This document shows, one piece after another, positions 9,276 to 18,189 of a stretch of DNA of 64,000 bases. The stretch is from the NCBI GenBank assembly GCA_964596015.1, contig CAZQSB010000006.1, positions 33,979 through 97,978 of the forward strand, in the 5' to 3' direction. A program made the position numbers and the translations under genes. Under the pieces are notes generated by a model. The model was not told the DNA's origin and made no database searches. It was given only the letters and a program-made list of their open reading frames with translations. This DNA is from WJMD01 sp964596015. GTDB taxonomy: Bacteria; Joyebacterota; Joyebacteria; Joyebacterales; Joyebacteraceae. Numbering within the stretch: position 1 is the stretch's first letter; each line of letters opens with the position of its first letter.

Positions 9276-9304
9276 ATTCTAGTCCGTCGACGCCGGCTTG
9301 CCTA
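9276..9304 (-). promoter_or_regulatory. Putative sigma70-type promoter of the GNAT-ligase-UbiA-PEPS operon
   Basis: On the minus strand a TAGGCA (-35, bases 9304-9299) is followed by a 17-base spacer and TAGAAT (-10, bases 9281-9276). The predicted start is about 75 bases ahead of the GTG at 9197. It matches the spacing of other promoters in the window. Confidence 0.5.
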
Positions 9305-9329
9305 GCGGTTCCTGGGATTGGGGCCTGCG

Positions 9330-9983
9330 CTACTCTACAGGGAATCGGACTCTCAGCTCGTCCCCGAGCCAAGCTTCGATCACATCGCCCTTCCGCACCT
9401 CGCCGACGCCCGCGGGCGTGCCGGTGAGGATGAGGTCCCCTGGCTCCAGCGTGAAGTGCGAGGACGCGATCTCGACCAGCTGTCCGGGTCCCCAGATCAT
9501 GTTGCCGGTCGTGCCGTCCTGCCGCGTCTCGCCGTTCACCGCGAGGCGGATGGGCATGCGAGAGAGAGCGTCGGCGTCGGCGACCGGGAGCGCCTCGGAG
9601 ACGGGGCAGGCCCCGTCGAAGCCCTTCGCGACGCTCCACGGCCAGCCGCGTTTCATGGCGTCGAGCTGCACGTCGCGGAGCGTCATGTCGAGCGCCAGCA
9701 GGTAGTGGGAGACGTGGTCCATCCCCTTGCCCTCGGCGATGCCCTTTCCCTCGGCCCCGATGACCAGCCCGAGCTCGACCTCGTGGTGGACGAGGTGCGA
9801 GGTCGGCGGGTAGATGACCGGCTCGCCCTCGCGGATGATGGACGTGGCGGGTTTGAGGAAGACCATCGGGCTGTCGGGGATGGTGTGCCCCATCTCCTCG
9901 ATGTGGTCCGTGTAGTTGGCGCCGATGGCGACGATCTTCCCGACCGGAATCTCCCGGCCGTCCCGCGCACTGATGTGTGCCAT
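9330..9983 (-). CDS. Fumarylacetoacetate hydrolase (FAH) family protein, acylpyruvase-like
   Basis: A compact 217-residue FAH domain, like FAHD1/YcgM acylpyruvases rather than full-length fumarylacetoacetase. Visible family landmarks are KIVAIGANYTDHIEEMG, FLKPATSIIREGEPVIYP, the metal-binding HHEVELGLVIG (HxExE type), DMTLRDVQ, KGFDGACPVSEAL, and LTGTPAGVG near the C-terminus. It cleaves C-C bonds of acylpyruvate-type diketo acids in the cytoplasm with a divalent metal. It stands alone between the lipid operon (same strand, downstream) and the divergent M16 protease gene, so its pathway is not shown by context. Confidence 0.85.
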   Translation of the reverse strand: MAHISARDGREIPVGKIVAIGANYTDHIEEMGHTIPDSPMVFLKPATSIIREGEPVIYPPTSHLVHHEVELGLVIGAEGKGIAEGKGMDHVSHYLLALDMTLRDVQLDAMKRGWPWSVAKGFDGACPVSEALPVADADALSRMPIRLAVNGETRQDGTTGNMIWGPGQLVEIASSHFTLEPGDLILTGTPAGVGEVRKGDVIEAWLGDELRVRFPVE

Positions 9984-10086
9984 GGTCTCTCCCGTGTCTC
10001 CCGCGGCGTCCCGCTTCCGACCGGCCCGCGGGGCGGACCCTCTCGGACGGTCCGTGAAGCGCCCCTTTGCGCGGTTCGGACGCTGC

Positions 10087-10116
10087 TTGACTGTTCATTC
10101 ATATCGGTCGTATCAT
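10087..10116 (+). promoter_or_regulatory. Putative sigma70-type promoter of the M16 protease pair
   Basis: TTGACT at 10087-10092, an 18-base spacer and TATCAT at 10111-10116. The predicted transcription start leaves a leader of about 60 bases before the ATG at 10185. The surrounding bases are locally AT-richer than their neighbours. Confidence 0.6.
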
Positions 10117-10184
10117 CAGAAGACTCCATTCTACACGCGCTGTCAATGATGACGAGCGCCACGACCTGACGAAAGGAGAGGCCC

Positions 10185-12038
10185 ATGAAGCGGGTTCTCA
10201 CCGCGCTGATGTGCGCCGTCGTCGTGTTCGGCTTCGCCGCAACCGCGGGGGCGCAGACCCTCGAGGACAAGGTGAGCGAGTTCGAGCTCGACAACGGCAT
10301 GAAGTTCCTGGTGGTGGAGCGCCACGAGGCGCCGGTGGTGTTCTGCGCCATCGCTTTCAGGGTGGGGAGCATCTACGAGCGGCCCGGCATCACCGGCATC
10401 TCGCATCTCCTCGAGCACATGCTCTTCAAGGGGACCGCGACGGTCGGCACGATGGACTTCGAGGCCGAGCAGGCCTTCCTCGAGCGCGAGGACGAGCTGG
10501 CGGAGGCGATGCGGGCGCTCCGCATCGAGCTCCAGCCCTGGCGCTACGAGATGTTCCAGGAGGACGCCACTTCGATCATCGCCGACCTGAGCGAGGCCGA
10601 CCGCGAGGCCGTCGGCACCGACCGCGCTCTCGAACTGGAGCTTCTCATCGAGAGGCTGGCCGAGCGCGGGCCCACCGAGGAGATGCTGGAGGTCCCCGGT
10701 CTCGTCGAGGAAGGCGACACCCACTACTTCAACCTCTACATCCAGCTCCTTCGGAACGAGATGATGCTGCAGGACGTCATGACGGAGCATCGTGAGCTCG
10801 TCGTCTCGAACGAGCTGTGGGAGACCTACATGAACAACGGCGCCCGGATGCTCAACGCCGGGACGTCGTACGACGGCACGTTCTACTTCGCCTACCTTCC
10901 GTCGAACCGGCTCGAGCTCTTCATGCTTCTCGAGGCCGACCGTCTCGCGAACGCGGTCTTCCGGGAGTTCTACACCGAGCGCGACGTCGTCGCCGAGGAG
11001 CGCCGGATGAGCGAGAACGACCCGGAGAGCATGCTGTACGAGTCGTTCATGGCCACGGCCTACTCGGCCTGCATGTACAGAAGCCCGGTCCTCGGCTGGA
11101 TGTCCGACATCCAGATGACGACCCGGCAGGACCTCCAGGACTACTACGACCGCTATTATGCGCCGAACAACGCGCTCGGCATCTTCATCGGGGACGTGAC
11201 GCCCGAGGAGATCCAGGCGTTCGCGGAGGAGTACTTCGCCGGCATCCCGCGCGGGGAGGAGCTGCCGCCGCTCGTCACGTGCGAGCCCGAGCAGCAGGGC
11301 GAGCGCCGGGTCATCGTCAAGAAGGACGCGCAGCCGACGCTCATGATCGGCTACCACATGCCGCAGGTCCCTCACCCCGACGCGTACGTTCTCGAGATGG
11401 TCTCGGGCATTCTGGGGCAGGGCCGTTCGAGCCGCTTCCACACGTCGGTCTACGAGGAGCAGGGACTGACCAAGAGCGCCCCGAGCGCGTGGATCGGTCC
11501 GGGAAGCCGTCTGGCGCCGCTGTTCGTCATCGACGCGGAGCCCAAGGCGCCGCACACGCTCGAAGAGGTTGAAGCCGCCGTCTACGCCGAGCTCGAGCGC
11601 CTCAAGACAGAGGAGGTCGAGGTGCGCGAGCTGGAGCGGCTCTGGAACTCCGAAGAGGCGATGCTCGTCCGCGCACTCGGCTCGAACATCGGAATGGCGT
11701 TCCGCATCGGCATGTACGAGGCGATGCGCGGCGACTGGCGCGCTGTCTACACCGACATGGAGCGCAAGAAGGCCGTGACGCCCGCGGACATCATGCGCGT
11801 TGCGAAGGAGTATTTCACCGAGGAGAACCGGACGGTCGGCTGGCTGGTCCAGGTCGAGTCGGAGGAGACCGAGACCGACGAGGGCGAGATCGATTTCCGG
11901 AAGCTCATGGAGTGGGCGCAGACTCTCCCGGAGGAAGAGCAGCGCGAGCTCATGATGCGGTTCCAGTCGCTCGACGAGGCCGGCCGCGCCGAATACGCCA
12001 AGGAGCTCTGGGAGCGCATGAAGGCGGAGCAGGGCTAG
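10185..12038 (+). CDS. M16-family zinc protease, active subunit, exported
   Basis: 617 residues beginning with a signal peptide that probably ends at TAGA/QTLED near residue 24. The inverted zinc motif HLLEH is at residues 74-78 (ISHLLEHMLFKGT), and the third ligand is probably the Glu in ERDVVAEERRM near residue 271. In typical bacterial M16 proteins that Glu is about 75 residues after the motif. Here an insertion of about 110 mostly helical, acidic residues separates them. It degrades peptides, probably in the periplasm. A strong AAGGAGA site precedes the ATG. The next gene, 39 bases downstream, encodes an M16 protein without the zinc motif, so the two likely form an active/inactive heterodimer. 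Confidence 0.85.
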   Translation: MKRVLTALMCAVVVFGFAATAGAQTLEDKVSEFELDNGMKFLVVERHEAPVVFCAIAFRVGSIYERPGITGISHLLEHMLFKGTATVGTMDFEAEQAFLEREDELAEAMRALRIELQPWRYEMFQEDATSIIADLSEADREAVGTDRALELELLIERLAERGPTEEMLEVPGLVEEGDTHYFNLYIQLLRNEMMLQDVMTEHRELVVSNELWETYMNNGARMLNAGTSYDGTFYFAYLPSNRLELFMLLEADRLANAVFREFYTERDVVAEERRMSENDPESMLYESFMATAYSACMYRSPVLGWMSDIQMTTRQDLQDYYDRYYAPNNALGIFIGDVTPEEIQAFAEEYFAGIPRGEELPPLVTCEPEQQGERRVIVKKDAQPTLMIGYHMPQVPHPDAYVLEMVSGILGQGRSSRFHTSVYEEQGLTKSAPSAWIGPGSRLAPLFVIDAEPKAPHTLEEVEAAVYAELERLKTEEVEVRELERLWNSEEAMLVRALGSNIGMAFRIGMYEAMRGDWRAVYTDMERKKAVTPADIMRVAKEYFTEENRTVGWLVQVESEETETDEGEIDFRKLMEWAQTLPEEEQRELMMRFQSLDEAGRAEYAKELWERMKAEQG

Positions 12039-12077
12039 GTTCGCCACCGGCCTCGCCACCATTCAAGGAGTGAACCG

Positions 12078-13538
12078 ATGAGAATGATATCCGCCATGAT
12101 CGTGGCCGCAGCGCTGCTCTCGGCGCTCATCACCGGATGCGCCGGGACGGCGCCCATGACCGAGCAGAAGACGGAAACGGGCAGGGGCATGCCGCAGGTC
12201 CTGGAGCGAGCGCCTGAGGACCTCGACTACCCGCCGCTCGAGCTCGAGACGCCTGAGTACGAGCGCCTCGAGTTCGAAAGCGGAATGCACGGCTTCTTCA
12301 TCGAGGACCACGAGATACCGATCGTGGACATCCACATCCTGATCCCGACCGACTTCTCGCCCGAGGGCAAGGAGGGCGTCGCGACGCTGACCGCGCAGGT
12401 CATGCGGAACGGCGGCTCGGAAGAGTGGCCGGGGGAGCGCATCAACGAGGAGCTGGAGTTCGTCGCCGCGAGCGTTGAGCTGAGCGCGGGGACGCGCGCT
12501 CTGAACGTCCACGTCAACTGCCTGACCAAGGACCTGGATCTCTGCCTCGAGGTTCTCAAGGAGGTCCTGGCGCGTCCGGCGTTCCCGGAGGACGTCTTCG
12601 AATTGCGCCGCGGGTCGCTCATTGAGGCCGAGCGTCGCGAGAACGACGAGCCCCGGTCGATCGCCCGGCGCGAGTACCAGAAGGCCATCTACGGCGACCA
12701 TCCGTTGGGGCGCGACGCGTCGATCGAGTCGGTCTCGGCCATCACCAGGGACGACCTGGTGTCGTTCTACGAGTCGTACGTCGCTCCCGACAACGCCATC
12801 ATCGGCATCGTCGGCGACGTGACGCGCGACGGGATCGTGGCGAAGCTCGATGCGGCTCTGGCGGAGTGGGAGGGCGACCCCGTCGAACCCCCGCCCGTTC
12901 CCGAGATTGAGCGGGACTTCGAGACGTCGGTCCACTATGCATACAAGGACATCAACCAGGCCGTCATCATGATCGGGCACCTGGGCGTCAACAGCTCGAA
13001 CGAGGACCTGCCCGCCATCCGGGTCATGAACTTCATCCTGGGAGGCGGGAGTTTCACGTCCCGCATCACACAGAAGGTGCGGACCGACGAGGGGTTGGCC
13101 TACTCGGCGTACTCGCGGTACGGCGATGACCCCTGGACCTATGGGCTCTTCACGGCCTCGTCGCAGACGCGGGCCGACGCGGCCGGCCGGGCGGCCGGTC
13201 TCATCGTCGACCTCATCGAGGACATGAAGGAGAACGGCCCGAACCAGGACGAGTTCGAGCGGGCGAGAGACACCTATCTCAACCAGCACGTCTTCGAGTA
13301 CGAGTCGAAGTCCGAGATCGTCAGGCGTCTCATCAGCTACGAGTATGAGGGGCTGCCTCTCGACCGGCCGGAGCGCCTCGTCGAGGCCATCGAGAACATG
13401 ACGATCGACGATGTGAAGCGGGCGGCGCGGGAGTACCTGCATCCCGACGGTCTCACGATGCTCTTCGTCGGTGACCGGGAGCAGTTCGAGGTGCCGCTCT
13501 CGTCGTTCGGCGAGGTACGCGAGATCGAGCTGGAGTAG
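12078..13538 (+). CDS. M16-family lipoprotein, zinc motif missing
   Basis: 486 residues with a lipoprotein signal (LLSALITGCAG, lipobox Cys near residue 21). It aligns by pattern with M16 proteins: GMHGFFIEDHEIPIVDIHIL matches the first strand region, and YKDINQAVIMIGHLGV and RTDEGLAYSAYSRYG match the C-terminal half. Where HxxEH should be it reads VATLTAQVMRNGG, so it cannot bind catalytic zinc. Such subunits pair with an active M16 partner and shape the substrate chamber, and the upstream gene supplies that partner. It is probably tethered to the outer or inner membrane by its lipid. The ATG follows AAGGAG. Confidence 0.85.
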   Translation: MRMISAMIVAAALLSALITGCAGTAPMTEQKTETGRGMPQVLERAPEDLDYPPLELETPEYERLEFESGMHGFFIEDHEIPIVDIHILIPTDFSPEGKEGVATLTAQVMRNGGSEEWPGERINEELEFVAASVELSAGTRALNVHVNCLTKDLDLCLEVLKEVLARPAFPEDVFELRRGSLIEAERRENDEPRSIARREYQKAIYGDHPLGRDASIESVSAITRDDLVSFYESYVAPDNAIIGIVGDVTRDGIVAKLDAALAEWEGDPVEPPPVPEIERDFETSVHYAYKDINQAVIMIGHLGVNSSNEDLPAIRVMNFILGGGSFTSRITQKVRTDEGLAYSAYSRYGDDPWTYGLFTASSQTRADAAGRAAGLIVDLIEDMKENGPNQDEFERARDTYLNQHVFEYESKSEIVRRLISYEYEGLPLDRPERLVEAIENMTIDDVKRAAREYLHPDGLTMLFVGDREQFEVPLSSFGEVREIELE

Positions 13539-13564
13539 CGTCAGGCCCACTCGGCGGCTATCTT

Positions 13565-13598
13565 ACGGACCGCCCGGCGTTCATCCCGGGCGGTCCGT
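13565..13598 (+). terminator. Inverted repeat, probable terminator of the M16 pair
   Basis: A 13-base-pair perfect stem (13565-13577 with 13586-13598) and an 8-base loop, 26 bases after the stop codon. No long T tract follows, so its efficiency is uncertain. Confidence 0.55.
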
Positions 13599-13661
13599 CA
13601 TCTGTTCGGGGCCGCGGTCGCCACGCGAGGCGGCAGCAGGTTTGTGGGGAAGGCGAACGCA

Positions 13662-14753
13662 ATGAAGCCCGTGAGATCCGTTCTCATCATCATAGGCGCC
13701 GTGGTCCTGGTGCTTGTGGCGCGCTACGTCCTCCAGCGGGGGGACGCCGACCAGCGCTCCCGCGGACCGGGCGTGACGACCGTCGTGACCGAGGTCGTCG
13801 ACGCGCGGATGTTCTCCGACCGCACGGAGGCCATCGGCACCGTGACGCCGAACGAGTCGGTCATCATCACACCCGCCGTGACCGAGCGCGTCGGCGGGAT
13901 CCACTTCCAGGACGGAGCCTCCGTTCGGGCCGGGGACGTGCTGGTCGAGCTCAGGCACGCAGAGGAGTCGGCCGCCGTCCAGGAGGCCCGGGTCGCGTAC
14001 GAGGAGCAGAAGCGCGAGTTCGACCGGGTGGTGGAGCTCCGAGACGGCGACCTCGTGTCGCAGGAAGAACTCGATGTCGCGCGGGGCGACCTTGACGCGG
14101 CGGCGGCCCGCCTCGAGGCCGCCGAGGCGCGACTCGACGATCGCATCATAGAGGCTCCGTTCGACGGTGTTCTGGGCATCCGCAGGGTCAGCCCCGGGGC
14201 GCTCGTATCACCCGGGACGGTGATCACGACCCTCGACGACCTGAGCGTCGTCAAGGTGAACTTCGCCGTGCCGGAGGCCCTTCTGGCGCAGGTCGACCTG
14301 GGACAGACCGTTGTCGGGCGAGCGACGCCGTGGCCCGGGGAGCTCTTCCGGGGACGGGTGACCGGCATAGAGTCCCGCATCGACCCGGCCACGCGCGCGG
14401 TCGGGATGCAGGCCACCTTGCCGAACCCCGATGGTCGGCTCCGCGGGGGCATGCTTCTGACGGTCGAGCTCACGTGCTGTCCGCGCGAGTCGGCCAGCGT
14501 GCCGGAACGCGCGCTTCTCTCGTACGCAGACAAGCAGTACGTCTACGTCGTCCACGGAGGGCAGACGGTGGAGCAGCGCGAGATCACACTCGGCGCGCGC
14601 GAGGTGGGCTTCGTCGAGGTCGCCGACGGCGTCGCCCCGGGCGACACCATCGTCGTCGACGGTCTGATGAGCCTGAGGGACGGCGCAGCGGTTCGCGTTG
14701 TCACTGATGGGGCCGAAGCCTCGGGAGACGTCCCGACCGGGCAGGCCTCCTGA
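13662..14753 (+). CDS. RND efflux periplasmic adaptor (membrane fusion protein)
   Basis: 363 residues. One N-terminal anchor (VLIIIGAVVLVLVARYVL) is followed by a HlyD/AcrA-like pattern: lipoyl half GGIHFQDGASVRAGDVLVEL, a coiled-coil hairpin of about 65 residues, then the second lipoyl half IEAPFDGVLGIRRVSPGALV, a beta-barrel, and a membrane-proximal domain. ATG 13662 has GGGGAAGG about 8 bases upstream. An in-frame GTG at 13644 is less likely. Its stop overlaps the start of the RND transporter by one base, so the two are translationally coupled. No outer-membrane factor gene (TolC type) is adjacent. Confidence 0.9.
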   Translation: MKPVRSVLIIIGAVVLVLVARYVLQRGDADQRSRGPGVTTVVTEVVDARMFSDRTEAIGTVTPNESVIITPAVTERVGGIHFQDGASVRAGDVLVELRHAEESAAVQEARVAYEEQKREFDRVVELRDGDLVSQEELDVARGDLDAAAARLEAAEARLDDRIIEAPFDGVLGIRRVSPGALVSPGTVITTLDDLSVVKVNFAVPEALLAQVDLGQTVVGRATPWPGELFRGRVTGIESRIDPATRAVGMQATLPNPDGRLRGGMLLTVELTCCPRESASVPERALLSYADKQYVYVVHGGQTVEQREITLGAREVGFVEVADGVAPGDTIVVDGLMSLRDGAAVRVVTDGAEASGDVPTGQAS

Positions 14754-17700
14754 TGGTCCTCTCCGAACTCTCCATCAAGCGTCCCGTCTTCGCGACCGTC
14801 ATCAGCCTCGTGCTGGTCGTGTTCGGCATCATCTCGTACCAGCGACTCGCGCTCCGCGAGTACCCCGACATCGATCGGCCCATCATCAGCGTATCCACAA
14901 GCTACGGCGGCGCCGCGGCGAACGTCGTCGAGTCGAGGATAACGCAGATCATCGAGGGGGCCGTCTCCAGCATCGAGGGGCTGAGAACGGTCGAGTCCGC
15001 GAGCGCCGACGGCTACTCGCGCGTCAGTCTCGAGTTCGACATCGAACGCGACATCGACGAGGCCGCCAACGACGTCCGGGACCGCGTGAGCCGCGTCGTC
15101 GGCAGGCTGCCCGAAGAGGCCGACCCGCCGCGGGTGTCGAAACGCGGCGGCGGGAGCGGGGCCGACCTGATCATCGGTGTCAGACATCCGACGATGTCGC
15201 AGATGGAGCTCACGGACTACGCCGAACGGCATCTGCTGGACCGGTTCTCCATCGTCGACGGGGTCGCTGACGCGCGGGTCTTCGGCGGGAAGCGCTTCGC
15301 GATGAGGGTCTGGCTCGACAGACGCGCGCTGGCCGCCCGCGGGCTGACGGTGCAGGACGTCGAGAGCGCCCTCCGCTCCGAGAATGTGGAGCTGCCCGCC
15401 GGCCGCCTCGAATCAGACACGCGCGAGTTCTCCATCCGGCTGGAACGGGGGTTCAGGACCGCCGAGGACTTCCGCAGCCTCGTCATCGTGCGCGGGGCCG
15501 ACGGCTATCTGGTCACGCTCGACGACGTGGCCGACGTCGAGGTCGCGCCCGAGGACCTGCGTGACAGCTTCACCGCCGAGGGGCAGAGCGCCATCGGCAT
15601 CGGCGTCTCCCGCCAGTCGACCGCCAACACGCTGGCCGTCATCAGCGGCGTCAAGGCCGCGATGGAGGAGATGAGGCCCCAGCTCCCGGAGGGCATGGAG
15701 CTCATCGTCCTCAGGGACAGCTCGGTCTTCATCCAGTCGGCCATCCGGGAGGTGCGTCTCGCGCTTCTCATCGCCTGCGCGCTCGTCATCGGCATCATCT
15801 TCGTCTTTCTGGGAAGCGGACGCGCCGCGCTCGTGCCGGCCGTGACGGTCCCCATCTCGCTCGTTGCCGCCTTCATCGTCCTCGCGGCCTTCGGGTTCTC
15901 CATCAATCTGCTGACCTCTCTGGCCCTGGTGCTGGCGATCGGCCTTCTCGTGGACGACTCCATCGTCGTGCTCGAGAACATCCACCGGCGCATCGAGGAG
16001 GGCGAGCCGCCGCTTCTCGCGTCGTTCCGCGGCGTCAACGAGGTGGCGTTCGCGGTCATCGCGACGACGCTCGTGCTGGTGGCCGTCTTCGTCCCGATCG
16101 GTCTCATGGGAGGCGAGACGGGCAGGCTCTTCACGGAGTTCGCGTTCGCCATCGCGGGCGCCGTCGTCTTTTCGAGCATCGTCGCGCTCACGCTCTCGCC
16201 GATGCTCTGCTCCAAGCTCCTCCGTCCGAGGGAATCCGAGGGCGCCCTCACGAGGACCGTCGACGCCGTCTTCCGGCGCGTCATAGCCTGGTACGACCGG
16301 GCGCTCAGGCTCTCCGTCCGGAACCCCGTCATCTCTCTCGCCGTGCTCATCCTCATCCTCGGCTCGATCTGGATCATGCTCGGCTCGATAGTCTCCGAGT
16401 ACGAGCCGTCGGAGGACCGGGGCGCGCTCTTCGTCAGGATGTCGGCGCCGGAGGGAACCGGGTTCGAGGCCTCCCGGGGCTACATGGAGCGGGTGACCGA
16501 CAAGCTCACGCCCCTCATCCAGAGTGGCGAGGCGCATCATGTTCTCGCCATGACGCCCGGGTGGGGCGCCGGCGGAGTGAACCAGGGCACCGCCATCGTC
16601 GACCTGGCTCCGTGGGCCGATCGTAAGCGTTCGGCCGATCAGATCGCCCGCGAGCTGATGGGCGAGCTGTCGGAGATCGTCGGGGTCCGCGTCTTCGTCT
16701 TTCAGCCGTCGGGCCTTTCCTTCAGCTGGGGACAGCCGATCCAGTTCGTCATCGGCGGGCCGACGTACGAGGAGCTCGCGAGATGGCGCGACATCATCGT
16801 GGAGAAGGCGCAGCAGTACCCGGGGCTCGTCGGCGTCGACGCCGACTACAAGGAGACGACGCCGCAGCTCCGTGTCGAGGTCGACAAAGGTCGGGCGGCC
16901 GAGATGGGCGTGAGCTCGCTGACGGTCGGACGGACCCTTCAGACGATGCTCGGCTCACGGAACGTCACGACGTTCGTCGACCGCGGCGAGGAGTACAACG
17001 TCGTGCTGCAGGGAGCCGAGGAGGAGCGCCGCACGCCGACCGACCTCGAGAACATCTACGTCCGCTCGTCCACGACGGGCCGGCTCATTCCGCTCGCGAA
17101 CCTCGTGACGCTCGAGGAGCGCGCGGAGGCGAGCGAACTCAGGCGCTACAACCGCATGAGGGCCGTGACGATCTCCGCGAACATCGCCGACGGCTACTCG
17201 ATGGGACAGTGCCTGGCCTTCCTCGAGAACGCGGTCCGCGAGGAGCTGCCGTCGTCCGCGACGGTCGGGTACAAGGGGCTCTCCGAGAAGCTCAAGGAGT
17301 CGAGCGGAGCGGTCGCCTTCGTTTTCATCATCTCGCTCGTCATCGCCTACCTCGTGCTCTCGGCGCAGTTCGAGAGCTTCGTGAGCCCCTTCGTCATCAT
17401 GCTGACCGTTCCCATGGGGATCCTCGGCGCCGGCATCGGCATGCTGCTCATGGGCGTCACCCTGAACATCTTCAGCCAGATCGGTCTCGTGATGCTGATC
17501 GGACTCGCAGCCAAGAACGGCATCCTCATCGTCGAGTTCACGAACCAGCTCCGCGACCGGGGTCTCGACTTTGAGGAGGCCGTGTTCCGCGCGTCGCGTC
17601 TGCGCCTGCGCCCCATCCTGATGACCGGACTCTCCACCGCCATCGGGGCCGTCCCGCTCATTCTGGCGAGCGGCGCCGGAGCGGCCAGCCGGCTCTCGCT

Positions 17701-17857
17701 GGGGACGGTGGTCGCCTTCGGAGCGACGTCGGCCTGTGTTCTCACGCTCTTCGTCGTTCCCATCGGGTACTACTACCTCGTCCGCGGGCAGGCGTCGCCG
17801 AAGGAACGCGAGCGGCGTCTCGAGAGGCTTCAGGAGGAGCACGAGGACGCGATGTAG
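14753..17857 (+). CDS. RND-family inner-membrane efflux transporter (HAE1/MexB-type)
   Basis: 1034 residues, the usual length of the HAE1 family. It begins LSELSIKRPVFATVIS. The 12-helix plan with two large periplasmic loops is visible. The proton-relay region in TM4 reads LVLAIGLLVDDSIVVLENIH (adjacent Asp pair) and TM10 has GLAAKNGILIVEF with the conserved Lys. The LRDSSVFIQSAIREV and GSRNVTTFVDRGEEYNVV segments match pore and docking regions. It drives proton-coupled export of hydrophobic compounds or lipids together with the adaptor encoded just upstream. Substrate cannot be predicted. Confidence 0.93.
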   Translation: MVLSELSIKRPVFATVISLVLVVFGIISYQRLALREYPDIDRPIISVSTSYGGAAANVVESRITQIIEGAVSSIEGLRTVESASADGYSRVSLEFDIERDIDEAANDVRDRVSRVVGRLPEEADPPRVSKRGGGSGADLIIGVRHPTMSQMELTDYAERHLLDRFSIVDGVADARVFGGKRFAMRVWLDRRALAARGLTVQDVESALRSENVELPAGRLESDTREFSIRLERGFRTAEDFRSLVIVRGADGYLVTLDDVADVEVAPEDLRDSFTAEGQSAIGIGVSRQSTANTLAVISGVKAAMEEMRPQLPEGMELIVLRDSSVFIQSAIREVRLALLIACALVIGIIFVFLGSGRAALVPAVTVPISLVAAFIVLAAFGFSINLLTSLALVLAIGLLVDDSIVVLENIHRRIEEGEPPLLASFRGVNEVAFAVIATTLVLVAVFVPIGLMGGETGRLFTEFAFAIAGAVVFSSIVALTLSPMLCSKLLRPRESEGALTRTVDAVFRRVIAWYDRALRLSVRNPVISLAVLILILGSIWIMLGSIVSEYEPSEDRGALFVRMSAPEGTGFEASRGYMERVTDKLTPLIQSGEAHHVLAMTPGWGAGGVNQGTAIVDLAPWADRKRSADQIARELMGELSEIVGVRVFVFQPSGLSFSWGQPIQFVIGGPTYEELARWRDIIVEKAQQYPGLVGVDADYKETTPQLRVEVDKGRAAEMGVSSLTVGRTLQTMLGSRNVTTFVDRGEEYNVVLQGAEEERRTPTDLENIYVRSSTTGRLIPLANLVTLEERAEASELRRYNRMRAVTISANIADGYSMGQCLAFLENAVREELPSSATVGYKGLSEKLKESSGAVAFVFIISLVIAYLVLSAQFESFVSPFVIMLTVPMGILGAGIGMLLMGVTLNIFSQIGLVMLIGLAAKNGILIVEFTNQLRDRGLDFEEAVFRASRLRLRPILMTGLSTAIGAVPLILASGAGAASRLSLGTVVAFGATSACVLTLFVVPIGYYYLVRGQASPKERERRLERLQEEHEDAM

Positions 17858-18189
17858 GTTCGCGTGCGTCGCTGACGGGGCATGGGGACGGGGGCGTGCG
17901 CGCGACGCGGCCGTGGGTCGATTGTCTGTCAGCGCGACACAGCCCTGGCCGGTTGTGCGCGCGAGACGGCCGTGGCCCGGGCGCCCGGGTGCCCGCGCGC
18001 GGGGCGGTCCGCGTTGACAGGGCCCTCCTCCTTTGTTAGGATGTCTGGTGCCGGCTTCGTCCCGCTTCGCGCTGCCGAGCTTGGGAGGGCCACGGTCAGG
18101 CGCCTTGCGGCGGGGGATCCGGCTTCACTTTCAGAGCCCTCGGGGGCGGCCTCGATTCGCTTCGGGGGCCGAACCTGAGGGCATCGCGT
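17858..18189 (+). other. 332-base intergenic region before the poly-gamma-glutamate operon
   Basis: No coding frame with family character is visible here. The right part holds a strong putative promoter (18014-18042) and a leader of about 140 bases ahead of pgsB. The left part is very GC-rich with short runs such as GCCCGGGCGCCCGGG but no clear terminator. Confidence 0.6.
18014..18042 (+). promoter_or_regulatory. Strong putative sigma70-type promoter of the pgs operon
   Basis: A perfect TTGACA at 18014-18019, a 17-base spacer and TAGGAT at 18037-18042. It is the best consensus match found in the window. The expected leader is about 140 bases, long enough for additional control. Confidence 0.75.

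Noticed and set aside
10143..13550. Long minus-strand frames opposite the two M16 genes
   Set aside because: Low-complexity Arg/Asp/Val/Leu-rich shadow translations without motifs. The plus strand encodes signal peptides and M16 signatures.
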